From: Branchiostoma floridae
Lineage: Eukaryota; Chordata; Leptocardii; Amphioxiformes; Branchiostomatidae
DNA: 64,000 nucleotides
Assembly (NCBI RefSeq): GCF_000003815.2
Contig: NC_049995.1
Coordinates: 8,813,802-8,877,801 of the forward strand
Direction of reading: 5' to 3'
In this document: positions 27,301 through 32,224 of the stretch, piece after piece
Position numbering within the stretch: the first letter of the stretch is position 1
Layout of the letters: every line of letters starts with the position of its first letter
Program-made: the position numbers and the translations under genes
The notes under the pieces: model-generated
Seen by the model: the letters and a program-made list of their open reading frames with translations, nothing else
Told to the model about the DNA's origin: nothing
Databases searched by the model: none

Positions 27301-28844
27301 TCGCCTCACGACGCGGCCGGACCAGCGTCTCCCGTCCGTGGACAGGCTGGGCAGTGGGAGCTCTAGTGGCAAGGACACGGCCAAGGACAACGTGCTGTCC
27401 AGACCTGGCAGACAGGTAAGCAATGATAGAAGGAAAGCTCTGTAGAATGTCAGACATCCATGTAGAACATAACACCATACAAAATAAAGCAATCAACTGT
27501 ATAAATTGTTTCAGACATTGTCCACTAATATTTCATCACTGACACATGTTTATGAAATGAGCCTTTTTTTTACTTAACACGCACTGTGTATAAAATAAGC
27601 ATTTTTTTTTTCATTGATAATGAATGGTGAATGCTGTCTGAAACGATCAATTTTGGATAATGTAAACCCAGAAAATTTTTGCCTGTCACATTTGCCCTTC
27701 ACCAACCATTTGCTCAAAAGTTCTCTTTGTGTCAGATAAAAAGTTAAAAGCCTTTCTACAGTAAACAACTAACTGACTCAAAATACCCTTCTTTCAGTGA
27801 TAAACAATGAAGCATTACAATACATCCTCAATCATGCTGGTATTTCTGTCTGTCGGTCTGAAGGGTTAACATTGCATAGCAGTATTGGTATAAGGGGTGA
27901 AGTCTGCCATCTCTGATAGCCCTATTTTTTCTTCCCAGCAGCCAGTTGTCAGCCGAAACATCAAGTCTGCGCTGAGCAACGATGTTCTACAGAGCATGGC
28001 AGAACTCACGCATTCCATGTTTCCACGGCAACCTGAGGGGCTCCTCCCATCCAGGGGTCAGGGGTCAGTGGACCAGACAGAAGTGCTGTTGGAGAGATGG
28101 AAACTACGGGGGGACGCTCAGGTCAGTTGTTTATAATGGTTGCTTATGCCATATCCGTATGCAAATCCTCTGTTACTTCTCAAGTCAAAAATGTCAATTC
28201 AATTTTTGGCACTTGTTTTTTTGCAACATACTCGCACACATGTACTGGGATTTAGTTTTGTTGTTCAACAGACAAAGAAAGGATACTAGTACGATAAAAA
28301 GGGTAGTATTGAAAATTATAAATAGTGTACTGTTGTAAAGAGTAATAGTATTACATGCTATCTGATTACATGCAATTGATGAAATACCACTGAAGAAATA
28401 ATCAACCAATATAATGTAAAGTTTCTGGATTTATTACATTTTTAGACATACTAGTGAAGAATTAAGATATTTTAAGGAAAAGTTATGTTGAACTTCATAC
28501 ATTGGATAGTCAAATTTGTACCAATGACCACCTCAACATATTGAGGACCACCTGGACAATGTGACCACTTTTTTGGTGGTCCCTAAGATAATATTTCCTA
28601 TTGATACAAGCATTAAGGACAACCCTGTCTATAGTGACCACCTGTCCACATAGACCAGAGTGAGTGGTCCTCTTAGACAGGTTTAACTGTAGTCTAGATA
28701 TTATTATGCGATCAGAAATTGGATTATTATGTATTAGTTGTGTAAGCAGGTTCTTAACTTTTCTCCTTTTTTCTCCTTCCATCCCAGATGCCAACCAGCC
28801 CCAGGAAGCCCAAACCTCCAAGCTTTGAGCCTCTAGGGGAATGA
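250..28844 (+). CDS. AGBL2/AGBL3: Cytosolic carboxypeptidase, CCP2/CCP3 class (28-exon model)
   Basis: M14-family zinc carboxypeptidase of the cytosolic CCP group, which trims glutamate side chains and C-terminal residues from tubulin and other proteins; the CCP2/3 branch is linked to cilia and centrioles (family knowledge). I joined 28 exons: 250-303, 5213-5735, 6246-6438, 7749-7903, 8525-8603, 8808-8886, 9357-9543, 10140-10291, 10849-11037, 12108-12254, 13116-13261, 15362-15460, 16028-16176, 16664-16762, 16892-17074, 17716-17793, 18327-18597, 19281-19434, 20190-21845, 22617-22739, 23654-23731, 24452-24514, 25080-25239, 25810-25933, 26620-26763, 27250-27415, 27939-28121, 28788-28844. All junction phases match and the sum is 1,896 codons plus TGA. 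Residues about 190-360 are the AGBL N-domain and about 360-670 the peptidase, with HPGE (H449, E452), DLHGHS (H545/H547), NPDG, RDLNRNY (505-511) and catalytic E624. Vertebrate CCP2/3 are about 900-1,000 residues, so the tail of about 1,200 residues is unusually long. Exons 1-3 are the least certain part. Confidence 0.88.
782..1252. mobile_element. MITE with CCCCCTTCACA termini
   Basis: The ends CCCCCTTCACACGAG and CTCATGTGAAGGGGG are inverted. The similarity continues about 120 bp inward on each side, with matching segments such as TCTTTTCTATTCCTGGCAATTC. The interior repeats the word CATTCC. No ORF of a transposase is seen. Confidence 0.75.
3289..3661. mobile_element. MITE with 35-bp terminal inverted repeats
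   Basis: Near-perfect inverted ends starting TAGGCCACACCAATTTAATT and continuing through TCTTGGTTCACGGATT. The 300-bp interior is AT-rich and non-coding. Confidence 0.8.
4771..5134. mobile_element. hAT-like MITE
   Basis: Ends CAGGGTTGTAGCCAGC and GCTGGCTACAACCCTG are perfect inverted repeats. The flanks acacaatg and acacaacg are an 8-bp target duplication with one mismatch. CAGGG ends with 8-bp duplications fit the hAT superfamily. The interior matches 11062-11783 in the opposite orientation. Confidence 0.82.
5213..5735 (+). CDS. AGBL2/AGBL3: CCP exon 2
   Basis: The acceptor is a pyrimidine tract ending TTGCAG|CAG, a NAGNAG pair that can drop one Gln; the donor is GTGAGC. Residues 19-192: a Ser/Asp/Glu-rich stretch ([10 protein letters not shown]), then an aromatic block ([16 protein letters not shown]) that looks like the start of the conserved AGBL N-terminal region. 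The reading frame is open throughout. Confidence 0.75.
5950..6095 (+). repeat. GGAT/GATG tetranucleotide repeat
   Basis: About 145 bp of degenerate GGATGGATAGAT units in CCP intron 2. The opposite strand reads as a spurious Ile-His-Pro-Ser repeat. Confidence 0.9.
6246..6438 (+). CDS. AGBL2/AGBL3: CCP exon 3
   Basis: Encodes residues about 194-256, ending in [15 protein letters not shown], a hallmark of the AGBL N-domain. Two acceptors are possible. TTTAG at 6245 keeps phase with exon 2 and was chosen; TTCCAG at 6253 looks stronger but would break the frame. Donor GTAAGT. Confidence 0.75.
6490..7074. mobile_element. CTGTAAATGCA MITE, copy A (with internal insert)
   Basis: Ends CTGTAAATGCAG and TGCATTTACAG flanked by TA on both sides. 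It carries repeated words TTCGCGGT/ACCGCGAA. About 350 bp of extra sequence separates the two halves compared with copies B-E. Confidence 0.75.
7636..7705 (+). repeat. Partial duplicate of CCP exon 4 start
   Basis: The 70 bp after an intact acceptor TTGCAG match 7749-7818 except for two synonymous changes (TAT/TAC and TTA/CTA). The copy then runs into unrelated sequence without a donor, so it cannot act as a normal exon. Confidence 0.93.
7749..7903 (+). CDS. AGBL2/AGBL3: CCP exon 4
   Basis: Encodes [18 protein letters not shown], then [10 protein letters not shown] and [16 protein letters not shown], strongly conserved in CCP2/3 N-domains. Acceptor TTCCAG, donor GTAAGT. Its first 70 bp are duplicated at 7636-7705. 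Confidence 0.93.
8181..8384. mobile_element. Inverted-repeat element in CCP intron 4
   Basis: Arms of about 70 bp pair across a 55-bp loop. Shared segments include AGAACGCATG, TTCTAGGTAATA and CAAAGGTAAAGGCC. Non-coding. Confidence 0.75.
8525..8603 (+). CDS. AGBL2/AGBL3: CCP exon 5
   Basis: Encodes [20 protein letters not shown] and RSGHHI, matching the GM(K/R)PL and GW-R-G segments of CCP N-domains. Acceptor CTCAG, donor GTAAGG; phases 1 in and 2 out. Confidence 0.92.
8808..8886 (+). CDS. AGBL2/AGBL3: CCP exon 6
   Basis: Encodes [20 protein letters not shown] and CLEWQM, the strand before the peptidase fold. Acceptor TTTTCAG, donor GTGAGA, phase 0 out. Confidence 0.92.
9089..9266 (+). repeat. 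Two broken copies of CCP exon 7 start
   Basis: Copy 1 (9089 to about 9150) has an intact CCCCAG acceptor and a 6-bp in-frame insertion, but no donor. Copy 2 (about 9219-9266) has its acceptor AG changed to GG and a 6-bp insertion (ACATGT region). The true exon 7 follows at 9357; spacing is about 130-138 bp. Confidence 0.9.
9357..9543 (+). CDS. AGBL2/AGBL3: CCP exon 7, start of peptidase domain
   Basis: Encodes [20 protein letters not shown] followed by a helix rich in Asp/Leu and the strand [11 protein letters not shown], residues 362-423. The AHCYPYTY motif is characteristic of CCPs. Two broken copies of its 5' part lie upstream (9089 and about 9219). Confidence 0.95.
9800..9985 (+). mobile_element. 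Fragment of the 45838-46174 element family
   Basis: Shares ordered segments with 45890-46050, including TCTGATCCTTATCAAGTTG, CACACATCCAG and CCCCCGTCTCGGTTGAGGGA. It lacks the outer terminal repeats. Confidence 0.75.
10140..10291 (+). CDS. AGBL2/AGBL3: CCP exon 8, zinc-site HPGE
   Basis: Encodes [17 protein letters not shown], residues 445-461. H449 and E452 form the HxxE zinc motif of M14 peptidases. Acceptor TACCCAG, donor GTAACA. Confidence 0.96.
10501..10708. mobile_element. CTGTAAATGCA MITE, copy B
   Basis: A 208-bp copy with ends CTGTAAATGCAG and TGCATTTACAG. The left flank is TA and the right is AA. GCGGT/ACCGC words are abundant. Lies in CCP intron 8. Confidence 0.8.
10849..11037 (+). 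CDS. AGBL2/AGBL3: CCP exon 9, substrate-binding motifs
   Basis: Encodes [20 protein letters not shown] then [11 protein letters not shown], residues 481-511, carrying the Asn/Arg residues that bind the substrate carboxylate in M14 enzymes. Phase 0 at both ends; donor GTGAGT. Confidence 0.96.
11062..11783. mobile_element. hAT-like MITE, outer element
   Basis: Starts CAGGGTTCTAGCTAGC and ends GCTGGCTAGAACACTG. The near flanks atggatac (11052-11059) and atggatag (11784-11791) suggest an 8-bp duplication. Its interior corresponds to the 4771-5134 element reversed. It is interrupted by a second element at 11389-11751. Confidence 0.75.
11389..11751. mobile_element. hAT-like MITE nested in the outer element
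   Basis: Ends AGGGCTTTAGCCAGCG and CGCTGGCTAGAGCCCTG are inverted. A perfect 8-bp target duplication GACTGAAA lies at 11381-11388 and 11752-11759. Non-coding, 363 bp. Confidence 0.88.
11892..12107 (+). repeat. Tandem partial copies of CCP exon 10 acceptor and start
   Basis: A unit of about 117 bp carrying an acceptor and about 60 bp of exon 10 is present about twice before the real exon. The copy at 11991 has acceptor CACCAG and a GGGTAAGA sequence that forms a donor at 12050, so it is bounded as a 59-nt pseudo-exon. Confidence 0.9.
12108..12254 (+). CDS. AGBL2/AGBL3: CCP exon 10, third zinc ligand
   Basis: Encodes [20 protein letters not shown], residues 538-557; a His of DLHGHS is the third zinc ligand. 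The acceptor is a C-rich tract ending CCCAG. Two partial copies of the acceptor and exon start precede it. Confidence 0.96.
12580..12784. mobile_element. CTGTAAATGCA MITE, copy C
   Basis: A 205-bp copy, left flank TA, in CCP intron 10. Highly similar to copy B in its second half. Confidence 0.8.
13116..13261 (+). CDS. AGBL2/AGBL3: CCP exon 11, catalytic Glu
   Basis: Encodes [20 protein letters not shown] then EATFCG; E624 is the expected general acid/base. Donor GTGAGT. The 3' 60 bp plus donor recur about three more times downstream. Confidence 0.95.
13262..13620 (+). repeat. Tandem copies of CCP exon 11 end and donor
   Basis: A unit of about 104 bp holding the last 55 bp of exon 11, its GTGAGT donor and intron sequence recurs three more times, near 13309, 13416 and 13519. 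The copies include the codon for the catalytic Glu. Copy 3 keeps an intact donor. Confidence 0.92.
13750..14620. mobile_element. Element with ATTGGCATAATACCGGTCG termini
   Basis: Inverted ends of about 20 bp bound 870 bp in CCP intron 11. The interior is slightly GC-richer than the flanks and has no convincing ORF. Confidence 0.7.
15362..15460 (+). CDS. AGBL2/AGBL3: CCP exon 12, end of peptidase fold
   Basis: Encodes [20 protein letters not shown] then [12 protein letters not shown], matching the final helix of CCP peptidase domains. It joins exon 11 in phase 2. Confidence 0.92.
15624..16027 (+). repeat. Decayed tandem copies of CCP exon 13 start
   Basis: Three units of about 125 bp precede exon 13. 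They share GATCCTGCAGTTATACA, the words AGTAGGGGGCTCTGCTG and a TTTGTCTTTTC acceptor tract. The exon-derived parts carry stop codons and substitutions (for example CTGACGTAGGACATC instead of CTGACGCGGCACATC). Confidence 0.88.
16028..16176 (+). CDS. AGBL2/AGBL3: CCP exon 13
   Basis: Encodes residues 669-717: a helix ([20 protein letters not shown]), then an acidic Asp/Asn/Glu-rich linker. Acceptor TTCCAG, donor GTAAAC. Decayed copies of its 5' edge lie upstream. Confidence 0.88.
16664..16762 (+). CDS. AGBL2/AGBL3: CCP exon 14 (tail)
   Basis: Acidic tail segment ([16 protein letters not shown]), residues 719-750, in frame with both neighbours. The acceptor GATTAG is weak; the donor is GTATGT. 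Confidence 0.65.
16892..17074 (+). CDS. AGBL2/AGBL3: CCP exon 15 (tail)
   Basis: Encodes Pro/Glu-rich sequence including [20 protein letters not shown], residues 752-811. The acceptor AAAAG is poor but phase-compatible; the donor is GTAGGG. No homology is recognised. Confidence 0.6.
17716..17793 (+). CDS. AGBL2/AGBL3: CCP exon 16 (tail)
   Basis: Short exon encoding [20 protein letters not shown] then SDSDS, residues 813-837. Phase 1 on both sides; donor GTAATG. Confidence 0.65.
18327..18597 (+). CDS. AGBL2/AGBL3: CCP exon 17 (tail)
   Basis: Encodes a Ser/Lys-rich stretch, then [20 protein letters not shown] and a predicted helix [20 protein letters not shown]. Acceptor TTCACAG, donor GTAAGT. 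Confidence 0.8.
19281..19434 (+). CDS. AGBL2/AGBL3: CCP exon 18 (tail)
   Basis: Encodes alternating acidic ([11 protein letters not shown]) and basic ([15 protein letters not shown]) clusters; the latter resembles a nuclear localisation signal. Residues 929-979. Donor GTAACG. Confidence 0.8.
19482..19935. mobile_element. Element with GTACYGGTAC termini
   Basis: The left end GGGTGGGTACTGGTAC and right end GTACCGGTACCCATTCC are inverted. A related segment occurs near 57290-57350. Lies in CCP intron 18. Confidence 0.55.
20190..21845 (+). CDS. AGBL2/AGBL3: CCP exon 19, 552-codon tail exon
   Basis: One open exon of 1,656 nt, residues 980-1531. It opens with [20 protein letters not shown] and contains Cys/His clusters near 1020-1050. 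Three imperfect repeats with core EPxKKxxxxKxDxxxxxRLKEG begin near residues 1317, 1373 and 1407. The end is aromatic/acidic ([15 protein letters not shown]), then Cys-rich ([18 protein letters not shown]). The donor GTGAGT at 21846 falls just before a hairpin. No domain is recognised; low complexity suggests disorder. Confidence 0.85.
21850..21962. repeat. Inverted repeat next to the donor of CCP exon 19
   Basis: Two arms of about 39 bp (about 21852-21890 and 21922-21960) sharing the pattern ATTAG..ATCTAATAGC..G.TT.TTGGCTG can pair around a loop of about 30 nt. It begins 5-6 nt after the donor GT. It may be a small MITE or an RNA hairpin. Confidence 0.6.
22156..22547. mobile_element. Inverted-repeat element in CCP intron 19
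   Basis: Arms of about 50 bp, left TACACCTTTCTCATG..GCGGCCATGATA and right TATCATGGCCGCCATGTGAG, flank about 300 bp of AT-rich DNA. Confidence 0.7.
22617..22739 (+). CDS. AGBL2/AGBL3: CCP exon 20 (tail)
   Basis: Encodes [20 protein letters not shown] then [20 protein letters not shown], residues 1532-1572. Acceptor TTTTCAG, donor GTGGGA. Phase 0 both ends. Confidence 0.8.
23319..23481. mobile_element. CTGTAAATGCA MITE, copy D
   Basis: A 163-bp copy flanked by TA on both sides, in CCP intron 20. Several CGCG words have become CACG, as expected from CpG decay. Confidence 0.8.
23654..23731 (+). CDS. AGBL2/AGBL3: CCP exon 21 (tail)
   Basis: Encodes [20 protein letters not shown] then PGAWTC, a likely helix. 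Acceptor CCTTAG, donor GTGAGT, phase 0. Confidence 0.7.
24452..24514 (+). CDS. AGBL2/AGBL3: CCP exon 22 (tail)
   Basis: Encodes [20 protein letters not shown] and Y. The acceptor CCCCAG|CAG is a NAGNAG pair, so the first Gln may be optional. Donor GTGAGT. Confidence 0.75.
25080..25239 (+). CDS. AGBL2/AGBL3: CCP exon 23 (tail)
   Basis: Encodes [20 protein letters not shown] and on to FKHSYTHA, residues 1620-1672. Acceptor TATCCAG, donor GTATGT. Its 3' edge recurs at least twice in the following intron. Confidence 0.82.
25240..25540 (+). repeat. Copies of CCP exon 23 end mixed with CA repeats
   Basis: The exon 23 edge (GTGTTCAAxCACAGCTACAC) recurs at about 25338 and about 25473, followed by CATGCGGGTTGG or CATGCAGGTTGG in place of the donor. 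(CA)n tracts at about 25388-25465 separate the copies. Confidence 0.88.
25810..25933 (+). CDS. AGBL2/AGBL3: CCP exon 24 (tail)
   Basis: Encodes [20 protein letters not shown] and on to [12 protein letters not shown], residues 1674-1713. Acceptor TGTGCAG, donor GTTAGT. Its 3' 50 bp plus donor are repeated four times downstream. Confidence 0.82.
25934..26320 (+). repeat. Four tandem copies of CCP exon 24 end and donor
   Basis: Units of 75-100 bp repeat CTAGACTGAACCA.GCAGCTT, ATCCCxxCAACAAAYCATTC and the donor CAGGTTAGTTAG. Copies start near 25962, 26041, 26142 and 26243. One copy has the donor changed to CAGTTTAG. Confidence 0.92.
26620..26763 (+). CDS. AGBL2/AGBL3: CCP exon 25 (tail)
   Basis: Encodes [20 protein letters not shown] and [14 protein letters not shown], residues 1715-1761. 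Acceptor TTTCCAG, donor GTACTG. Confidence 0.8.
27250..27415 (+). CDS. AGBL2/AGBL3: CCP exon 26 (tail)
   Basis: Encodes [20 protein letters not shown] and a Ser/Gly-rich run, residues 1763-1817. Acceptor CTCCCAG, donor GTAAGC. G+C content is higher than in the flanking introns, as expected for an exon. Confidence 0.8.
27939..28121 (+). CDS. AGBL2/AGBL3: CCP exon 27 (tail)
   Basis: Encodes [20 protein letters not shown] and on to [15 protein letters not shown], residues 1818-1878. Acceptor TCCCAG|CAG is a third NAGNAG site; donor GTCAGT. Confidence 0.8.
28505..28695. mobile_element. GACCACCTG repeat, copy in last CCP intron
   Basis: Repeated words TGACCACC/GGTGGTC in both orientations, with ends resembling TAGTCAAATTTGTA and TAGACAGGTTTAACTGTA. 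A related copy lies at 37170-37372. Confidence 0.65.
28788..28844 (+). CDS. AGBL2/AGBL3: CCP exon 28, stop codon
   Basis: Encodes [18 protein letters not shown] then TGA at 28842-28844. Acceptor ATCCCAG. No canonical AATAAA was found in the next 1.5 kb, so the 3' UTR end is not placed. Confidence 0.8.
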   Translation: MPTSPRKPKPPSFEPLGE

Positions 28845-29361
28845 AGAACACCCCTCAACATGTAATGGTGCAGTCCAGTATTGCCACAAACTCCATATAC
28901 CTTGCCATACTTGTACATAGTCATTATGATAAACACTTTGCACTCTGTATGTACAGTGTAAAGTATATAGTACAGGCTGTGCAATAATTTATTACAGATT
29001 TTTATGTTGCATTTTCCTTTGTTTTTGTTGACACTTGTTTGTATGTACTAGATAGATGCAGTCTTGCCCATTCATTCATAAAGGAATTGTGGTGAGAAGA
29101 GACTTAGTCCACAGCACGTAAATTTTATGGACAACGCTACACTAATGGCTAGTGCCACATCTACAAGTTGATTTGCTGTGGCCTAATGTAAAACAAGAAA
29201 GCTTCTGAAAAAAGCTGCCTGGTGCGTATTTTGGAAAAAGCCTGGATGTTAAACAAAATCACATGAAAAAAGAGTTTTTAAACATCGAATTACTGAATTG
29301 GTCTGTCTTCTATTAAAAAAACATTACATGAGATTTGTCTAACAAAGAAAAAAAAATTTGT

Positions 29362-29447
29362 TACAAGTGGGGTTCGAACCCACGATCCATGGCTGCAAAA
29401 GCAAATCGCTATATCCACCCCGCGCAGACCGCTAGGCCACACAAGCT
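29362..29447 (-). pseudogene. tRNA-like Pol III unit
   Basis: On the minus strand there is an A-box-like TGGCCTAGCGG, a perfect B box GGTTCGAACCC in a T-arm with a 5-bp stem (GTGGG/CCCAC), then a T-rich terminator. The would-be acceptor stem does not pair and the anticodon arm is poor. It is therefore a tRNA pseudogene or SINE head rather than a working tRNA. Confidence 0.5.
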
Positions 29448-29998
29448 GATTGCATAATTGCCTACTTGAAAACGTTCTAGAGAAGTACAAGTTTCTGTAA
29501 AGAACTTTGTGTAACAGATTATTAATCTAGGTATACTTTCTATATCTAGCTGATAGGTACTTACTACCATGTCATGCTGAGTTTATCTTTCGTCAGTGAC
29601 TGGCGAAAATCTACCGTACTCCACAAGGTCTACATTTTCTATTTTTCCTCAAGTTCTACGATAATTTTGATGACCAAAAATTGATCTATTTTTTTCACAT
29701 CATGTTTTATGTGTGTTTAAGGTTTACTTCTATATCTATTGTTTGCATGAACTTATTTGTGCTTATAAACACTCTAAAAACATTAGAAATTGTCCAGTTT
29801 GAATTACAGTGTATTTTACATCTTTATCAATTACTCCAGTCTATGGGATGTAAATCTATGTATGGTTGTGTCACTGGAAAATGGGTTTAAAAAACTGTAT
29901 TTCCCTGTAAAGAAACCATCCCATGTTTCCACTAAATGCATATTACCCTTCAGCTTGCTAAGGCACCTGTTTGGGACCAAATTATGGTTTATGAGGTT

Positions 29999-30213
29999 AC
30001 TGTAAATGCATTTAAGTTGGCGGGGATTTAATTTCGCGGTAGCGGGGAAAAGGACTTCCGCGGTGGTTTTAAGTTCGCGGTAGCACCATGCACTGTAGTA
30101 TCTTACTGCCATGGAAAAATGTACGCGGTGGTTTTAAGTTCGCGGTGAAGTGTCGACCGCGAAAACTGCGAACATATGCATTAAACCACTGTGAAAGTTT
30201 CTGCATTTACAGT
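29999..30213. mobile_element. CTGTAAATGCA MITE, copy E (reverse)
   Basis: A 215-bp copy in opposite orientation to A-D with TA on both flanks. Ends CTGTAAATGCATTTAAG and CTGCATTTACAG. Confidence 0.82.
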
Positions 30214-32224
30214 AACCTGCAGGGAGAAGTTTGAGGTCAAAAATAACTATGCAAAAAAAATGTCATTTGTACTCAGTGGTTTATAACTTCTACAGATGCA
30301 CTCCAATGAAATTTGAGATAAAGGGTACATGTAATATCAAAATGAAATATGACACATTGTTATATATTGTTAGCAGTTTTATATATATAATATTAACTCT
30401 TACTATCAACAACTAAGATGAATTTGTATCTGCATTACACTTGGAATCTACAATACATAGCAATTTGTATACAAATGGACGATATATTTTCTATTCGAGT
30501 TTCTTTTCAGAGTGCTTCAAATGTATAGACTGATGTTCACTTTTGTAATATAGGCTGTAAATGTTGTAAAGAAATGTTCATATGTGTCTATAGTATTGTA
30601 GGTAAAATTGAAACAAATTTTAGTACATGTTTGTATTTTAGTTTTTTTATCTTGTGTTTGTGACAGATGATTGATTCACTGCAAAAGTACCATGTATATG
30701 GTACACTGAGCGAAGACTCTTTGAAAACATTAAATATTGAATCACTACACCATATTGAATCACTGCACCTTGTATTTCTTGAGTTGATAACTTGTTAGAT
30801 GCTTCAGGTCTAATACACGGGTATGTGGCATTGAATGGAAGAGTGGCTAAATTTAGTAAGCAAGCAGATACAGGATAGAGATCATGGGTTTGATAATGGG
30901 GTTCCTGGCTAAACGTTGTATCCTAGTATCCCTATACTTGTTATCATCCTCGCTGGTTCGAATGAGGAATTAGGCAGTATATGATCATGAGTGCGAAAGA
31001 CGAATATTGACGAGAGAGCACTGAAATCGTAGGTTAAAAATCAGTGTATACATACGTGGCTTAGAGCAGAAGAGGACGAAAAGAACTTGAAATCGTCCGC
31101 CACTTCACCCTATCCTACCTCACGGACTTGATACAACAGAAAGGCTATATGCCAGTACGGTCAAAGCTTGTTTAATGGCCCAATGTTTTGATTGAAAATA
31201 TCTCCTATAGGAAAACACAAGTTGGACGTTGAGGTACAAAATTTCTAATATACAATTGTTAGATGTCTCAAATGAGTATGAAATTGTCAACAGAGATGCA
31301 AAGGAGAGTTTTGTTTGGCATTTCCTGTGTACTTCTTTCCGCTCAACGAAAACAACTCATTGGAGACAACACGGGCAGTCAGTACATTCTCTCCACGTGT
31401 CAAGAGCGCCACTAAGCGAATGGCAAACGAACGACAAGAGTAATACGTGCAAATGCAAATACGATTTTACATTGATCATTTAAGAGCGATTCCCAGCAGT
31501 TAGTGAAATAAATGCAGCAGATATTGACAAGCGTGTAATAGCTGCACATTTAATGGTCATTTAATTCTAGTTGATCAATCAGCACGTAACATTGTTCGAT
31601 ATGCAGTAATATCAATGGGTATTTTCTGTATGTACGTGCACACGACCAATATCACCTTCGGGACGTACAACACAGTTTTTTCACGGTACAAATCAGTGCA
31701 ACCGAAATTCCGAAACAACAGTACAGTATGGCACACTTGTTGCAATGATATTTTTGGTCACCAGTCGGCGCTTTTGATCGAATTAGATTATCGGCGCATT
31801 TATAGATGCATTGGTATAATACATTGTACCATCATAGAAGCTATTTATGTGAGCAAAAGATCATTAAGGACAAAGGCAGTAAGGACAGGACCAAACTGGT
31901 CACTCCTGGAGATATGCAGCTGTGTTAGAATTCTCCAACTCCTCACAAACAATAGATCACAATTCTGAGTATGATAATGACACCTAAAGTTAATTCCTGA
32001 ATGAATTTCCAGAAACTGAAACAAGTGTAAAACTTTGAAATTGACTTACAGGGAGTGTCCACTTTTACAGCTTTGGGCTAGTTTATCACATGGTAACCAA
32101 TAAATCCTGGCACTACAACCTCTTCTCTTGCCTTTCTTGATGAAGGCTAACAGTCTCAAATGCGTATTGCAAAGACACACATTTTCAGATTAACAAGCAC
32201 ATTTGGGATATGTATATGGGCACA

